Source of the DNA: JBCCTX01 sp964468435 | GTDB taxonomy: Bacteria > Bacteroidota > Bacteroidia > J057 | NCBI GenBank assembly: GCA_964468435.1 | Contig: CAYXVE010000064.1 | Span: 1 to 26,687 of the forward strand | DNA: 26,687 bases | Direction: 5' to 3' | In this document: positions 1 to 7,910 of the stretch, piece after piece | Numbering within the stretch: position 1 is the first letter of the stretch | How the letters are laid out: every line of letters begins with the position of its first letter | The notes under the pieces: model-generated | Seen by the model: only the letters and a program-made list of their open reading frames with translations | What the model was told of the DNA's origin: nothing | Databases searched by the model: none | Made by a program: the position numbers and the translations under genes

Positions 1-150
1 TATCAGGCTTTGGGAGAAATTCCGCGTGCCCGGGAGCTCTTCCTGCAAGCGCAGGAAATCTGCATCCAACTGAAGGCACAGACGGGGATTCCGAAGTTTG
101 AGGGATATCTGAATGCGGTGGCTGGGAAACTGGATGAGTTGGAGCAATAA
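1..150 (+). CDS. C-terminal end of a TPR-like helical protein (partial)
   Basis: The window opens inside a reading frame that runs to a TAA at 148-150 and gives 49 residues. The peptide begins YQALGEIPRARELFLQAQ and ends LDELEQ. The G-x-x-x-x-A-x-x-x-F/L-x-x-A pattern is that of the second helix and turn of a tetratricopeptide repeat followed by a capping helix. Nothing of the N-terminus is visible, so any enzymatic or effector domain lies outside the window. The same-strand esterase starts 102 nt downstream. I am fairly sure this is coding and only moderately sure of the TPR assignment. Confidence 0.6.
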   Translation, partial: YQALGEIPRARELFLQAQEICIQLKAQTGIPKFEGYLNAVAGKLDELEQ

Positions 151-252
151 AAAAGCTCTAAGGGAAAAGAAGATCATGTTACCTATGGTTTATCTCATTG
201 CCCTTCACAGGAATAATGCATATCTTGATCATCTAACCCAATATCTATTCTC

Positions 253-2001
253 ATGAAATACTCACTCCCCCGAACCTTTATTTATGGGCTGCTGCTATCG
301 CTTATGGCGGTGGCTGCGATCGCCTGGATACCTACCAGGAAAGAAGTGCTGTCTTTTGATATTGTTTTTCCGGAATCGCTAGAGGCTGAGCCGCAGGATG
401 GTCGGCTGCTGCTAATGCTGTCGAAGCATCCAGAGCCAGAGCCGCGCTTCCAGATCAGCGATGGTCCGAAGACACAGATGATCTTTGGGGTGGATGTAGA
501 ACACATGAAGCCGGGTGAACCCATAACTGTCAGTACCTATGCGTATGGCTATCCTATACGAAGTATAGCAGATATTCCGAAGGGAGATTACTATGTACAG
601 GCGCTGCTGCACAAATACGAGACCTTTGAGCGGTCGGACGGTCATACGGTCAAGCTGCCGATGGACCGGGGTGAGGGGCAGCAGTGGAATCGTGCTCCAG
701 GAAATCTGTACAGCACGCCTGTCAGGATGACGCTCGATGCCGCTGCCTCCGGGAGGGTCGAGATCCGGATGGACCGGGAGATCCCACCGATTGAGCCGCC
801 GGAGGATACGAAGTATATCAAGCATATCCGCATCCAGAGTGAGTTGCTCACGGAGTTTTGGGGCAGGCCGATGTACCTGGGGGCGCATGTGCTGCTGCCA
901 GAGGGGTTTGATGAGCATCCAGGAGTGAAATATCCCCTGGCGATCATGCATGGGCACTTTCCCTATGACTTTGATGGCTTTCGCATGGAGCCTCCGGACC
1001 CGAACCTGGAGCCGGACTATAGCGAGCGCTTCGACGTGAAAGGCTATAACCGCATTGTACAGCAGGAGGCTTATGACTTTTACAAGACCTGGACGGGGCC
1101 GAATTTTCCGCGGGTGATCGCGGTCGAGATTCAGCATGCCAATCCTTACTACGATGATTCCTATGCAGTCAATTCGGAGAATCTGGGGCCCTATGGTGAT
1201 GCGATCACCTATGAGCTGATCCCTTACATTGAGGAGCAATTTCGCGGGATTGGTGAAGGCTGGGCGCGGTTTCTCTACGGTGGCAGCACCGGCGGCTGGG
1301 AGGCGCTGGCAGCCCAGGTGAAGTATCCCGATGAATACGGAGGCTCCTATGCAGCCTGTCCTGACCCGATAGACTTCCGGGCCTACTGTTTGGTCAACCT
1401 CTATGAAGATAAAAATGCCTACTACTATGATAGTGATTTCAAGCAGGTGTTGCGTCCCGGCCACCGGAATTATCTGGGACATGTGGATGCCAGCCTCCGG
1501 GATATGAACCTCAGGGAGTTGGCTCTGGGCAGCAGGAGCCGCTCTGGGCAGCAGTTTGACATCTGGGAGGCGGTGTACTCGCCTGTAGGAGCCGATGGCT
1601 ATCCGCAGCGCATCTGGGACAAGCAGACTGGAGCGATCGATCGCGAGGTTGCGCAGTACTGGAAGGAGAACTATGATCTCACTCATATCATGCAGCGTGA
1701 CTGGGAGACGCTGGGTCCGAAGTTGCGTGGCAAGGTCCACATCTACTGCGGGGATATGGACAACTATTACCTCAACAATGCCGTCTATCTGGCGGAGAAA
1801 TTTCTCGAATCGACGGAGAATCCGCCCTATGCAGGCGAGGTCGCCTATGGCGACCGTGCAGAACACTGCTGGAATGGCGATCCCGATCAGCCCAATCACA
1901 TTTCACGCCTACGCTATCACCGGATGTTTATCCCTAAATGGACGGAAGAGATTCAGTCCCGAGCACCTGAGGGTGCGGATCTCACTTCGTGGAGATATTG
2001 A
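253..2001 (+). CDS. Membrane-anchored alpha/beta-hydrolase, putative esterase
   Basis: Encodes 582 residues. Residues 8-26 form one hydrophobic N-terminal segment (signal anchor or signal peptide), so the enzyme should act outside the cytoplasm. Residues 30-180 are a beta-rich N-terminal domain and residues 190-560 an esterase-type alpha/beta-hydrolase fold. The nucleophile elbow is GGSTGG with Ser345; likely triad partners are Asp501 in YCGDMDN and His538 in AEHCW. HGHFP near 233 could supply the oxyanion hole. This resembles the enterochelin/feruloyl esterase group, but the substrate cannot be read from sequence. The gene is strikingly GC-rich: bases 1261-1320 are 44 G+C of 60, unlike the very AT-rich DNA that follows, and this produces a long spurious open frame on the other strand. 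It stands alone between a TPR gene and a 690-bp gap. Acquisition from a GC-richer donor is possible (inference). Confidence 0.85.
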   Translation: MKYSLPRTFIYGLLLSLMAVAAIAWIPTRKEVLSFDIVFPESLEAEPQDGRLLLMLSKHPEPEPRFQISDGPKTQMIFGVDVEHMKPGEPITVSTYAYGYPIRSIADIPKGDYYVQALLHKYETFERSDGHTVKLPMDRGEGQQWNRAPGNLYSTPVRMTLDAAASGRVEIRMDREIPPIEPPEDTKYIKHIRIQSELLTEFWGRPMYLGAHVLLPEGFDEHPGVKYPLAIMHGHFPYDFDGFRMEPPDPNLEPDYSERFDVKGYNRIVQQEAYDFYKTWTGPNFPRVIAVEIQHANPYYDDSYAVNSENLGPYGDAITYELIPYIEEQFRGIGEGWARFLYGGSTGGWEALAAQVKYPDEYGGSYAACPDPIDFRAYCLVNLYEDKNAYYYDSDFKQVLRPGHRNYLGHVDASLRDMNLRELALGSRSRSGQQFDIWEAVYSPVGADGYPQRIWDKQTGAIDREVAQYWKENYDLTHIMQRDWETLGPKLRGKVHIYCGDMDNYYLNNAVYLAEKFLESTENPPYAGEVAYGDRAEHCWNGDPDQPNHISRLRYHRMFIPKWTEEIQSRAPEGADLTSWRY

Positions 2002-2118
2002 CTTAATCTTACTACCTGCAAAGTGATCACAAACACCTTACGCCTTTTATTGTTCAACTGAAATATACCAAATTTTAGCCATTTTCTTACATTTTATGGG
2101 ATCGTAAATTGATTATTT

Positions 2119-2140
2119 TGGATAAATCAACGTTTATCCA
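2119..2140. other. Perfect 8-bp inverted repeat (stem-loop)
   Basis: TGGATAAA at 2119-2126 and TTTATCCA at 2133-2140 are exact reverse complements separated by TCAACG. It lies 117 nt after the esterase stop and has no T-run after it on either strand, so it is a poor intrinsic terminator. A protein-binding site or an RNA hairpin is possible. Confidence 0.45.
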
Positions 2141-2298
2141 TTGATCAACCTAGTGTAACTGGGAAGTAGATGACTCATCGTTTTGAACCCGGTCATTATT
2201 TTAATACCCTACCTAAACTAATCCTCTGTCTATCAATGGATTCAGACAAAAAAGCCTATTTAATGCTTGTGAAAGGTTAATTCAGGAGCATTGTAAAA

Positions 2299-2314
2299 TG
2301 CTATAGAAATAGCA
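2299..2314. other. Short hairpin overlapping an alternative hairpin
   Basis: TGCTAT (2299-2304) and ATAGCA (2309-2314) pair across an AGAA loop. A second possible stem, GCATT (2288-2292) with AATGC (2297-2301), shares bases 2299-2301, so the two folds exclude each other. In AT-rich DNA this may be chance. Confidence 0.25.
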
Positions 2315-2628
2315 AGTTACGTAATATACGAAGTAAATTATATTTTTCGTAAAAATATATAGGTTATACTAAAAATTTATATTACTATTTACAAAATATA
2401 TAGTCTGGATTCATTCTACTAAAATACTTACATATTGATGAACTTGGAATAAGAATTACCCACCCCGATTCGTATTAATAACTGATAATCAATACGCTCA
2501 AAAAGTTTCATGCAAAATTATCCACGCTTATAAAAATCGTATGATTTATTTGTTTAGCCACTGTTAATTATTAATTTTAATTATAGAAAATATTTTTATG
2601 TAAAATTCTATTAAGTATCACAAAATAA

Positions 2629-2664
2629 TTGTCTAGGCAATTTACCCTACTTACACTTTTTTTG
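2629..2664 (+). promoter_or_regulatory. Possible Bacteroidota-type promoter for the rhodopsin operon
   Basis: TTG at 2629-2631 lies 23 nt upstream of TACACTTT at 2652-2659, one mismatch from the Bacteroidota -7 element TAnnTTTG, and the start codon follows at 2692. The spacing fits the -33/-7 layout known for this phylum, but neither element is a full match. Confidence 0.25.
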
Positions 2665-2691
2665 CGGCATTTGTAACAACAATATTGATAT

Positions 2692-3543
2692 ATGGAAACC
2701 AAAAACGATGTATTACGAAACCCCGATTCCTTCCTTCAAGTTGGAGATTTTGTGGCGGCCTCTTTTTTTTTCACCTCTACAGGACTATTGATTATTGCAC
2801 TGTTTCTATTATTTCAACACAAAAACGTACCTAAAGCCTGGAAAGCGCCTGTCTTGCTTGCAACCATGGTGCCCTTGGTGGCAGCATTAAATTCCTTTTA
2901 CCGTCGAAGTTACTGGGTCACTACACAGACGAGTCCGGTTGAGTTCCGCTTTTTTGACTGGTTTCTCACCGTACCGCTGATGTGTGTGGTATTTTACTAC
3001 CTGCTTCGCCCCTTAGGAGCTAGGTTGGGCATGTTGTTTAGCCTGCTCATTGGCAGCATCCTTATGATCGGTTTTGGATATCTGGGAGAAGCCATTTATC
3101 CCGAAGAGTCCATCAAATGGGGAGTCTTGGGCTCCATCGGTTTTGGAATAATAATTGGATCAATCATGGGTTTTGGCTATCCCAAAATATTCCGCAAGCA
3201 TACAGACCCTATCCTGAAAAATGGGTATTTGCTACTATCTCTCCTCTTACCGATCGGATGGAGTATTTATCCGCTAGGATACATGACTGTACCCGGCAAC
3301 ATCATGGAAGGCACCCTGAGTGTTAACACGGTCAATATTATGTACAATATTGCTGATCTTTTCAACAAAGGTTTTCTGGCAGTGTGTGTATACTATATGT
3401 CGACCCGTTCGCTGGAAGCGCTAAGGGATCATCTGGCTCAAGAACAAGGAAATCTCAACCAGCGTAACAGAGATACTGCTAACGGAAATGCTTCGGATGA
3501 AGATATTTCTCAAAGAAGTTCATACTATAATTTTCCCCAATAA
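2692..3543 (+). CDS. Microbial (type I) rhodopsin with a D-T-V helix C motif
   Basis: Encodes 283 residues with seven membrane segments and no signal peptide, the size of proteorhodopsins. Helix C contains RFFDWFLTVPL, giving Arg86, Asp89 (Schiff-base counterion), Trp90 and Thr93. Helix F has GWSIYPLGY with Trp190, Tyr193 and Pro194. Helix G has ADLFNKG with Asp222 and the retinal-binding Lys226. Counting from Asp89, the proteorhodopsin proton-donor position (Glu108) is Val100, the His75 position is Asn67, and the colour-tuning position 105 is Met97, which suggests green absorption. So the retinal pocket is intact while the cytoplasmic donor and the counterion His are missing. It is neither an NDQ sodium-pump nor an NTQ chloride-pump motif. 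Slow outward proton pumping, a sensory role, or another ion activity are all open. The C-terminal tail (about 245-283) is polar. The LamG-OmpA gene follows after 2 nt. No retinal- or carotenoid-synthesis gene is visible here. Confidence 0.95.
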   Translation: METKNDVLRNPDSFLQVGDFVAASFFFTSTGLLIIALFLLFQHKNVPKAWKAPVLLATMVPLVAALNSFYRRSYWVTTQTSPVEFRFFDWFLTVPLMCVVFYYLLRPLGARLGMLFSLLIGSILMIGFGYLGEAIYPEESIKWGVLGSIGFGIIIGSIMGFGYPKIFRKHTDPILKNGYLLLSLLLPIGWSIYPLGYMTVPGNIMEGTLSVNTVNIMYNIADLFNKGFLAVCVYYMSTRSLEALRDHLAQEQGNLNQRNRDTANGNASDEDISQRSSYYNFPQ

Positions 3544-3545
3544 AA

Positions 3546-5087
3546 ATGAATCGATACAGATCAATCGTTTGCATATTCACCTTGCTCCTGCCCACTATTA
3601 CTCAATCTCAGGAAATAGACCTTGCCGATGGGATCATTGCCTATTATCCCTTTGATAAGGCTTTTCAGAGTCCAGTACTCGACAATCCGGTTTCGATCAA
3701 CAAGGGAGCCAACTGGACCCTCAATCGCTTTGGTGCGGAAGAGACTGCTGTTGTGTTCGACGGAGTGGATCAGCAGATCCTGATTCCGGCTCATGAAAGG
3801 CTTAACATTTCTCAATATGATACATACAGCATTTCACTGTGGCTACAACCTCGCGACGACAATCAAGGTTGTATCCTGCTCAAAGAACAGGATGTAGGGA
3901 TCAAGTGGAGTGGAATGAAAAAACCTTTAACGGTTTTCAACGGCGTAAAGGGTGGGTTCCCTGAAGGTACGAAAGATCGCTGGGCGTCTGCAGAATGGTA
4001 TCATATAGTATTGGTTAAGCATCCTGAAAACCTATTTCTTTATATTAATGGAGCATTGGACCAAAGCTGGGAATCACATACCAAGTCTAATACAGGGGCT
4101 AAGGATATTTATATCGGAAAGCATCCTTACTTCTGGGGAGGATTTACGGGAAAACTGGATGATCTAATCTTCTACAATCGTGCACTCAGTGAATTTGAAG
4201 TGCTCATGCTATCCCAGATTGAGAATGTTCCGATGGAATCTGCTACCGAATACTCCGAACCCCTATATGAACTTACGGCAGGTGACATACTGGGTACCTG
4301 GCAGGGTGTTCTGGTTCAACCTGAACACGATCTCGTACCCAATTACACATACTGGCTAAAATTTTCTGAGAATGACGCGGGGCTGATGAGGGGATATTCC
4401 AGGATCGAGATATCTGATACGACTTCCTATGGAGTATCGCGTATGCAGGGGATCATATCGGGTAATCTGCTCAATTTCGAAGAGGTCCAGGTTATCCGTC
4501 AAAAGAATTATCTAGGATATAAATGGTGCAAAAAGTATGGAAACCTCTCCTATGATTCTGAAGAGGATGTTTTACGAGGTACATGGTATGCCAATAACTG
4601 TGAATCAGGAGGCGAGATACTACTCTACAGGACTGATAGCAAGTTCAACTTTCACGACAACCGTCTCTCGGAGTCTGTATCGCTGGAAAAGTTTGCCAAA
4701 ATGATGGAGGAGGAAAAACTGGAGGCGGAAATGAAAGAAAAAGCCCTTAAGCTTGAATTGAATACCATCTATTTCCCCACGGGAAGCTTCACCTTATCAG
4801 ATGAAGCTAAAATATACCTCAAACGGGAATTGGTTCTCATTCTGAAAAAATATCCACAAATTATGCTGTCGATTTCAGGCTATACCGATAGTACGGGCGA
4901 TGATGGACTAAACCTACGGCTCTCCACCAAGCGCGCCCGCTCTATCCACGATTTTCTGATCGAAAATGGGATTACTTCGTCCAGGCTGGAATATATGGGT
5001 TATGGAGAGGCTAAGCCCATCGCGACCAATGATACGCCTGAAGGTCGCGAACGTAATCGCAGGGTGGAATTTGAATTGTCTTTGTAA
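3546..5087 (+). CDS. Secreted LamG-OmpA envelope protein
   Basis: Encodes 513 residues. A signal peptide (about 1-21, ending TQSQ) is followed by a LamG/concanavalin-like domain (about 28-225, with IIAYYPFDK, YSISLWLQP and the closing DDLIFYNRALSE). A beta-rich domain of unknown family spans about 243-366, a charged probable coiled coil about 375-400, and a C-terminal OmpA-like peptidoglycan-binding domain about 403-513. The OmpA part shows SISGYTDSTGDD, LSTKRA and RERNRRVEF, with the Asp and Arg that bind diaminopimelate. The protein should therefore sit in the periplasm or outer envelope, tethered to peptidoglycan with the LamG domain as ligand binder. Its start lies 2 nt after the rhodopsin stop, so the pair is almost certainly co-transcribed and probably translationally coupled. 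The functional link to the rhodopsin is unknown. The start is supported by the signal peptide. Confidence 0.9.
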   Translation: MNRYRSIVCIFTLLLPTITQSQEIDLADGIIAYYPFDKAFQSPVLDNPVSINKGANWTLNRFGAEETAVVFDGVDQQILIPAHERLNISQYDTYSISLWLQPRDDNQGCILLKEQDVGIKWSGMKKPLTVFNGVKGGFPEGTKDRWASAEWYHIVLVKHPENLFLYINGALDQSWESHTKSNTGAKDIYIGKHPYFWGGFTGKLDDLIFYNRALSEFEVLMLSQIENVPMESATEYSEPLYELTAGDILGTWQGVLVQPEHDLVPNYTYWLKFSENDAGLMRGYSRIEISDTTSYGVSRMQGIISGNLLNFEEVQVIRQKNYLGYKWCKKYGNLSYDSEEDVLRGTWYANNCESGGEILLYRTDSKFNFHDNRLSESVSLEKFAKMMEEEKLEAEMKEKALKLELNTIYFPTGSFTLSDEAKIYLKRELVLILKKYPQIMLSISGYTDSTGDDGLNLRLSTKRARSIHDFLIENGITSSRLEYMGYGEAKPIATNDTPEGRERNRRVEFELSL

Positions 5088-5121
5088 GGTGTAGGGATAG
5101 GCAGCGCGGCCCTTGCTCAGG

Positions 5122-5340
5122 GATTTGCTAAGTCAAAACCAACAGCGGATCCTCATTAACTTGCTCATTTCTTTTTGGGAAAATAAAGAATACGCAGAAC
5201 AGTCAGATGCACTCCGTCTGCTACAGACGGGCCATCATGAGCTAGAATCATAAATCAGCCATGGGACGCTTAGTCAGGAGCAGATACGTATAGAGCGTGC
5301 GAGGATTAACAAGGCGTTGATGGGAATGATATCCCGGTAG
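5122..5340 (+). pseudogene. Decayed EAD11-like effector-associated domain
   Basis: One frame (5122-5340) reads through with a single internal TAA at 5251-5253 and ends at TAG 5338-5340. Before the stop it gives ...WENKEYAEQSDALRLLQTG, after it ISHGTLSQEQ followed by RIERARINKALMGMI. The second part matches the signature I recall for the helical effector-associated domain 11 of Bacteroidota conflict systems (a G-T-x-S-x-E segment followed by E-R-x-R-I-N-x-A-L). Such domains usually sit at the end of TIR, CHAT or other effector proteins. No start codon or effector part is recognisable upstream, so this looks like a C-terminal relic. A perfect 7-bp stem lies inside it (5214-5230). The frame, not just the motif, is preserved across about 70 codons, which argues against chance. 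Confidence 0.6.
5214..5230. other. Perfect 7-bp GC-rich hairpin
   Basis: CCGTCTG (5214-5220) and CAGACGG (5224-5230) are exact reverse complements with a CTA loop. It lies within the decayed EAD11-like segment, about 130 nt after the LamG-OmpA stop. There is no T-run, so its use as a terminator of the rhodopsin operon is uncertain. Confidence 0.35.
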
Positions 5341-5459
5341 TAGCATTGTCAATTTGACGACATCTACATGAAATATACCATGACCCATGGTGGATTTCAC
5401 CAACGCAACGTCTTGACAAACGTATTGTAAGGTCAACATTCTTTTATCAAGAAACTCTT

Positions 5460-7868
5460 ATGCTCATGGCTGAAACGACAACATCTGGTGAACCTGCAAT
5501 GAGTATCCAGACAGCAGATAAAATTCACAGAGACTTTAAGAAAAGACTACCTTTTAGGAGTCGGCTGAATTTTTCCAAACTCATTGCCAACTGGAAGACT
5601 CAACTGGACAGCGAAGATCTTACTGTAAAGAAACTGGCTGAAACACTGTTTGAAAAACTTGAAGATGCTCCGGAATTTTATGGTCCTATAGATGATTATT
5701 CCATTCTGGAAGAGCATCAAGATGTCGTCGACATATTTCTCGGAGGATTGCTACCGATATCCCGGAGAAAATCTGTTATGTCGGTCGTGACCAATCCCTT
5801 TAATCCAGACGGATTTTACAAGACGCCGGGATTTGAACAGCTTTATCAGAAGAAAAAAGTGGGATTGTTGCTCAGTAAGGAGCCGGAAATCATGGAAAGT
5901 TTTCTGGTCATACGCCCCAGTGTGGAGATTCTCAATCAGTTTTACGGCCAGAATGTGGATATAGATTATCCGACGATATTCACGGTTCAAACCGAAGACA
6001 AGGGTTTGGAAAAACATTATAAGTCTGAGATCGATCTATCCTTTATGGAAGTCAAAGCGGTCAAACCGCTCCAAGAGCTGACTCCCAGTCAAATTAATGA
6101 GCTACTTCACAATGTCAATAACCTGGAATTGTGGCAGAAGTATATACCTCCCGAAAACTTTGAGTTTCATGGAGTAGCGGTCATGAATCTGGTAGATGTC
6201 ACAGATGAAGAAGCCCTATCCAGGCTAAAGTTCATTTTACTGGAAAAAGATGCAGTAATCAATGAGGTGCGAATACAGGATATACAGCAGCAACTACAAA
6301 CGATTTTTCGCATTCCGGAACTAACGATAGGGGTTACTGCCGTGGACTGTCATGACAGGCAAAGTACTTTATTACCCAATCGTGTGAAAAACAGCTTCTT
6401 ATCTCATACACAGCTCAATCTACTCGACCCACAATTCGAAGGATCGGTATATTGCAGGATGTGTAGTACAGGTGAGCCCGTATTGATTGAGAACCTGGAA
6501 GCAGAAGCGTACAAAACCACCTTAGAAGAAGCGCTACTGGAGCGCGGTATCAACAATGTACTTATTTCCCCGTTAAAAGATGCTCAGGGTAACATCATTG
6601 GTGTCCTCGAACTCGGCAGTCCCAACATTCGTGACATTAATTCACTCGCAGCCTTGAGGCTATCAGAGATTTTGCCCTTATTCACAATTGCTGTAGAACG
6701 AAAGCGTGAGGAGGTACAGAACGAGATTGAAGCTGTGATCCGGGAGCAATATACTGCCATACATCCTACGGTGGCCTGGCGATTCACACAGACAGCTGCT
6801 CGTCTGATCGAAGATCGCAACCACAATGGTATCCGTGCCAAAGTTGAGCCCATCACCTTTGACGATGTATACCCACTCTATGGCCAGATGGACATTGTGA
6901 GATCTTCTTCCTATCGCAATGATGCAATACTGCTGGATCTGATACACAACCTCAAGCAGGCAGAACAGGTCGCAAAAGCTGGGTTTGAGATATTGCGATA
7001 TCCAATACTGGACCACTTATGCCTTCAGCTACGCGAAAACATATACTCCATAGAAGCAGGAATCAATTCCAGTGATGAAGGTAGGATTCTTGAGTTTATA
7101 CACAGCGACGTGCATCCAGTATTCCACCAGATTACAAATAAAGATACAGTACTCGATATAAAGATACAGCAGTATTTTAAAGAACTTGATCCAGAACTGG
7201 GGATCATTTATCAAAAGCGGAAAGATTACGAAGAAAGTGTCATGATGATCAATGATATACTCAGTGCAACGCTTGATCGCCAGCAAACACATGCACAGGG
7301 AATGTTTCCGCATTGCTTTGAAAAATACAAGACTGATGGGGTAGAATACAACATATATGTGGGTCAATCGCTGTTGCAGCGTGAGCAATTTTCACTTGTC
7401 CAGTTAAAAAACCTTCGCTTGTGGCAGTTGTTGTCCATGTGTGAGGTCACCCAGAAAGTAAAGGAGATCCAGCCGCATCTGCCCGTAGCTTTGACCACTG
7501 CCCAACTGATCCTCGCACATGACACGCCACTGACAATCTGCTTCCGGTTGGATGAAAAGAAATTTGATGTAGATGGGGCTTATAATGTTCGCTATGAAAT
7601 TCTGAAAAAACGAATAGATAAGGCATTAATTGAAGGCACTAATGAGCGACTGACCGTATCGGGTAAAATAGCGATTGTCTTTACACAGGATAAAGAAGAA
7701 CGGGAATACAATTCTTATTTGAAGTATCTTGCAGAAAGAGGGGAAATAGAACCCGAAATTGAACGACTCAGACTAGCACCTGTCCAGGGGGTAAGCGGAT
7801 TGAGGGCGCTGAGAGTTACTGTTAGGGAAAATGGAAGTAATACAGGGAGAGAGCTATGCAAATTTTAG
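5460..7868 (+). CDS. Large cytoplasmic GAF-domain protein of unknown function
   Basis: Encodes up to 802 residues without signal peptide or membrane segments. The central part (about 265-415) has the GAF pattern: a helix, LTIGVTAVDC, a strand-rich stretch, then NNVLISPLKDAQGNIIGVLELGSP, which is the classical GAF strand-turn-strand. The flanking regions (1-260 and 420-802) are mixed alpha/beta and match no catalytic family I know. GAF domains bind small molecules or mediate dimerisation; no kinase, cyclase, EAL or DNA-binding domain is evident. Long single-GAF proteins of this layout occur in Bacteroidota (recollection). The start is uncertain: ATG codons at 5460, 5466 and 5499 are all possible, with no clear ribosome-binding site. 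The gene is preceded by an EAD11-like relic and converges on pdhA with 42 nt between stops. Its C-terminal end overlaps one arm of a 9-bp inverted repeat. Confidence 0.85.
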   Translation: MLMAETTTSGEPAMSIQTADKIHRDFKKRLPFRSRLNFSKLIANWKTQLDSEDLTVKKLAETLFEKLEDAPEFYGPIDDYSILEEHQDVVDIFLGGLLPISRRKSVMSVVTNPFNPDGFYKTPGFEQLYQKKKVGLLLSKEPEIMESFLVIRPSVEILNQFYGQNVDIDYPTIFTVQTEDKGLEKHYKSEIDLSFMEVKAVKPLQELTPSQINELLHNVNNLELWQKYIPPENFEFHGVAVMNLVDVTDEEALSRLKFILLEKDAVINEVRIQDIQQQLQTIFRIPELTIGVTAVDCHDRQSTLLPNRVKNSFLSHTQLNLLDPQFEGSVYCRMCSTGEPVLIENLEAEAYKTTLEEALLERGINNVLISPLKDAQGNIIGVLELGSPNIRDINSLAALRLSEILPLFTIAVERKREEVQNEIEAVIREQYTAIHPTVAWRFTQTAARLIEDRNHNGIRAKVEPITFDDVYPLYGQMDIVRSSSYRNDAILLDLIHNLKQAEQVAKAGFEILRYPILDHLCLQLRENIYSIEAGINSSDEGRILEFIHSDVHPVFHQITNKDTVLDIKIQQYFKELDPELGIIYQKRKDYEESVMMINDILSATLDRQQTHAQGMFPHCFEKYKTDGVEYNIYVGQSLLQREQFSLVQLKNLRLWQLLSMCEVTQKVKEIQPHLPVALTTAQLILAHDTPLTICFRLDEKKFDVDGAYNVRYEILKKRIDKALIEGTNERLTVSGKIAIVFTQDKEEREYNSYLKYLAERGEIEPEIERLRLAPVQGVSGLRALRVTVRENGSNTGRELCKF

Positions 7869-7882
7869 GATTGGCATAGCTC
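7851..7882. terminator. 9-bp inverted repeat between convergent genes
   Basis: GAGCTATGC (7851-7859) and GCATAGCTC (7874-7882) are perfect reverse complements with a 14-nt loop containing the GAF gene's TAG stop (7866-7868). Its position between the convergent GAF and pdhA genes suits a bidirectional terminator, but no T-tract follows in either direction. Confidence 0.4.
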
Positions 7883-7910
7883 AGATAGGGTAAGGATTAC
7901 GTTGTTCTGA

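Larger units (their letters stand above)
2002..2691. other. AT-rich 690-bp non-coding region upstream of the rhodopsin gene
   Basis: No open frame of convincing length or composition is present on either strand and no tRNA-like fold was seen. Bases 2341-2400 contain only 7 G+C. The region holds a perfect 8-bp inverted repeat at 2119-2140, a 6-bp hairpin at 2299-2314, and an 11-base direct repeat AAAATATATAG at 2352-2362 and 2393-2403. It is unusually long for this densely packed window and most likely carries the promoter and regulatory leader of the rhodopsin operon. Confidence 0.6.

Noticed and set aside
412..1899. A 495-codon open frame on the minus strand opposite the esterase
   Set aside because: It is a shadow of the GC-rich esterase: the plus-strand product has a signal segment and a full catalytic triad, while the minus-strand product has no recognisable motif.
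2341..2410. AAAATATATAG repeats as the start of a repeat array or CRISPR
   Set aside because: Only two short copies in very AT-rich DNA, no regular spacer pattern.
5377..5391. ACCATG/CATGGT inverted repeat as an operator for the GAF gene
   Set aside because: Six base pairs with common ATG-like words, not extended on either side; likely chance.
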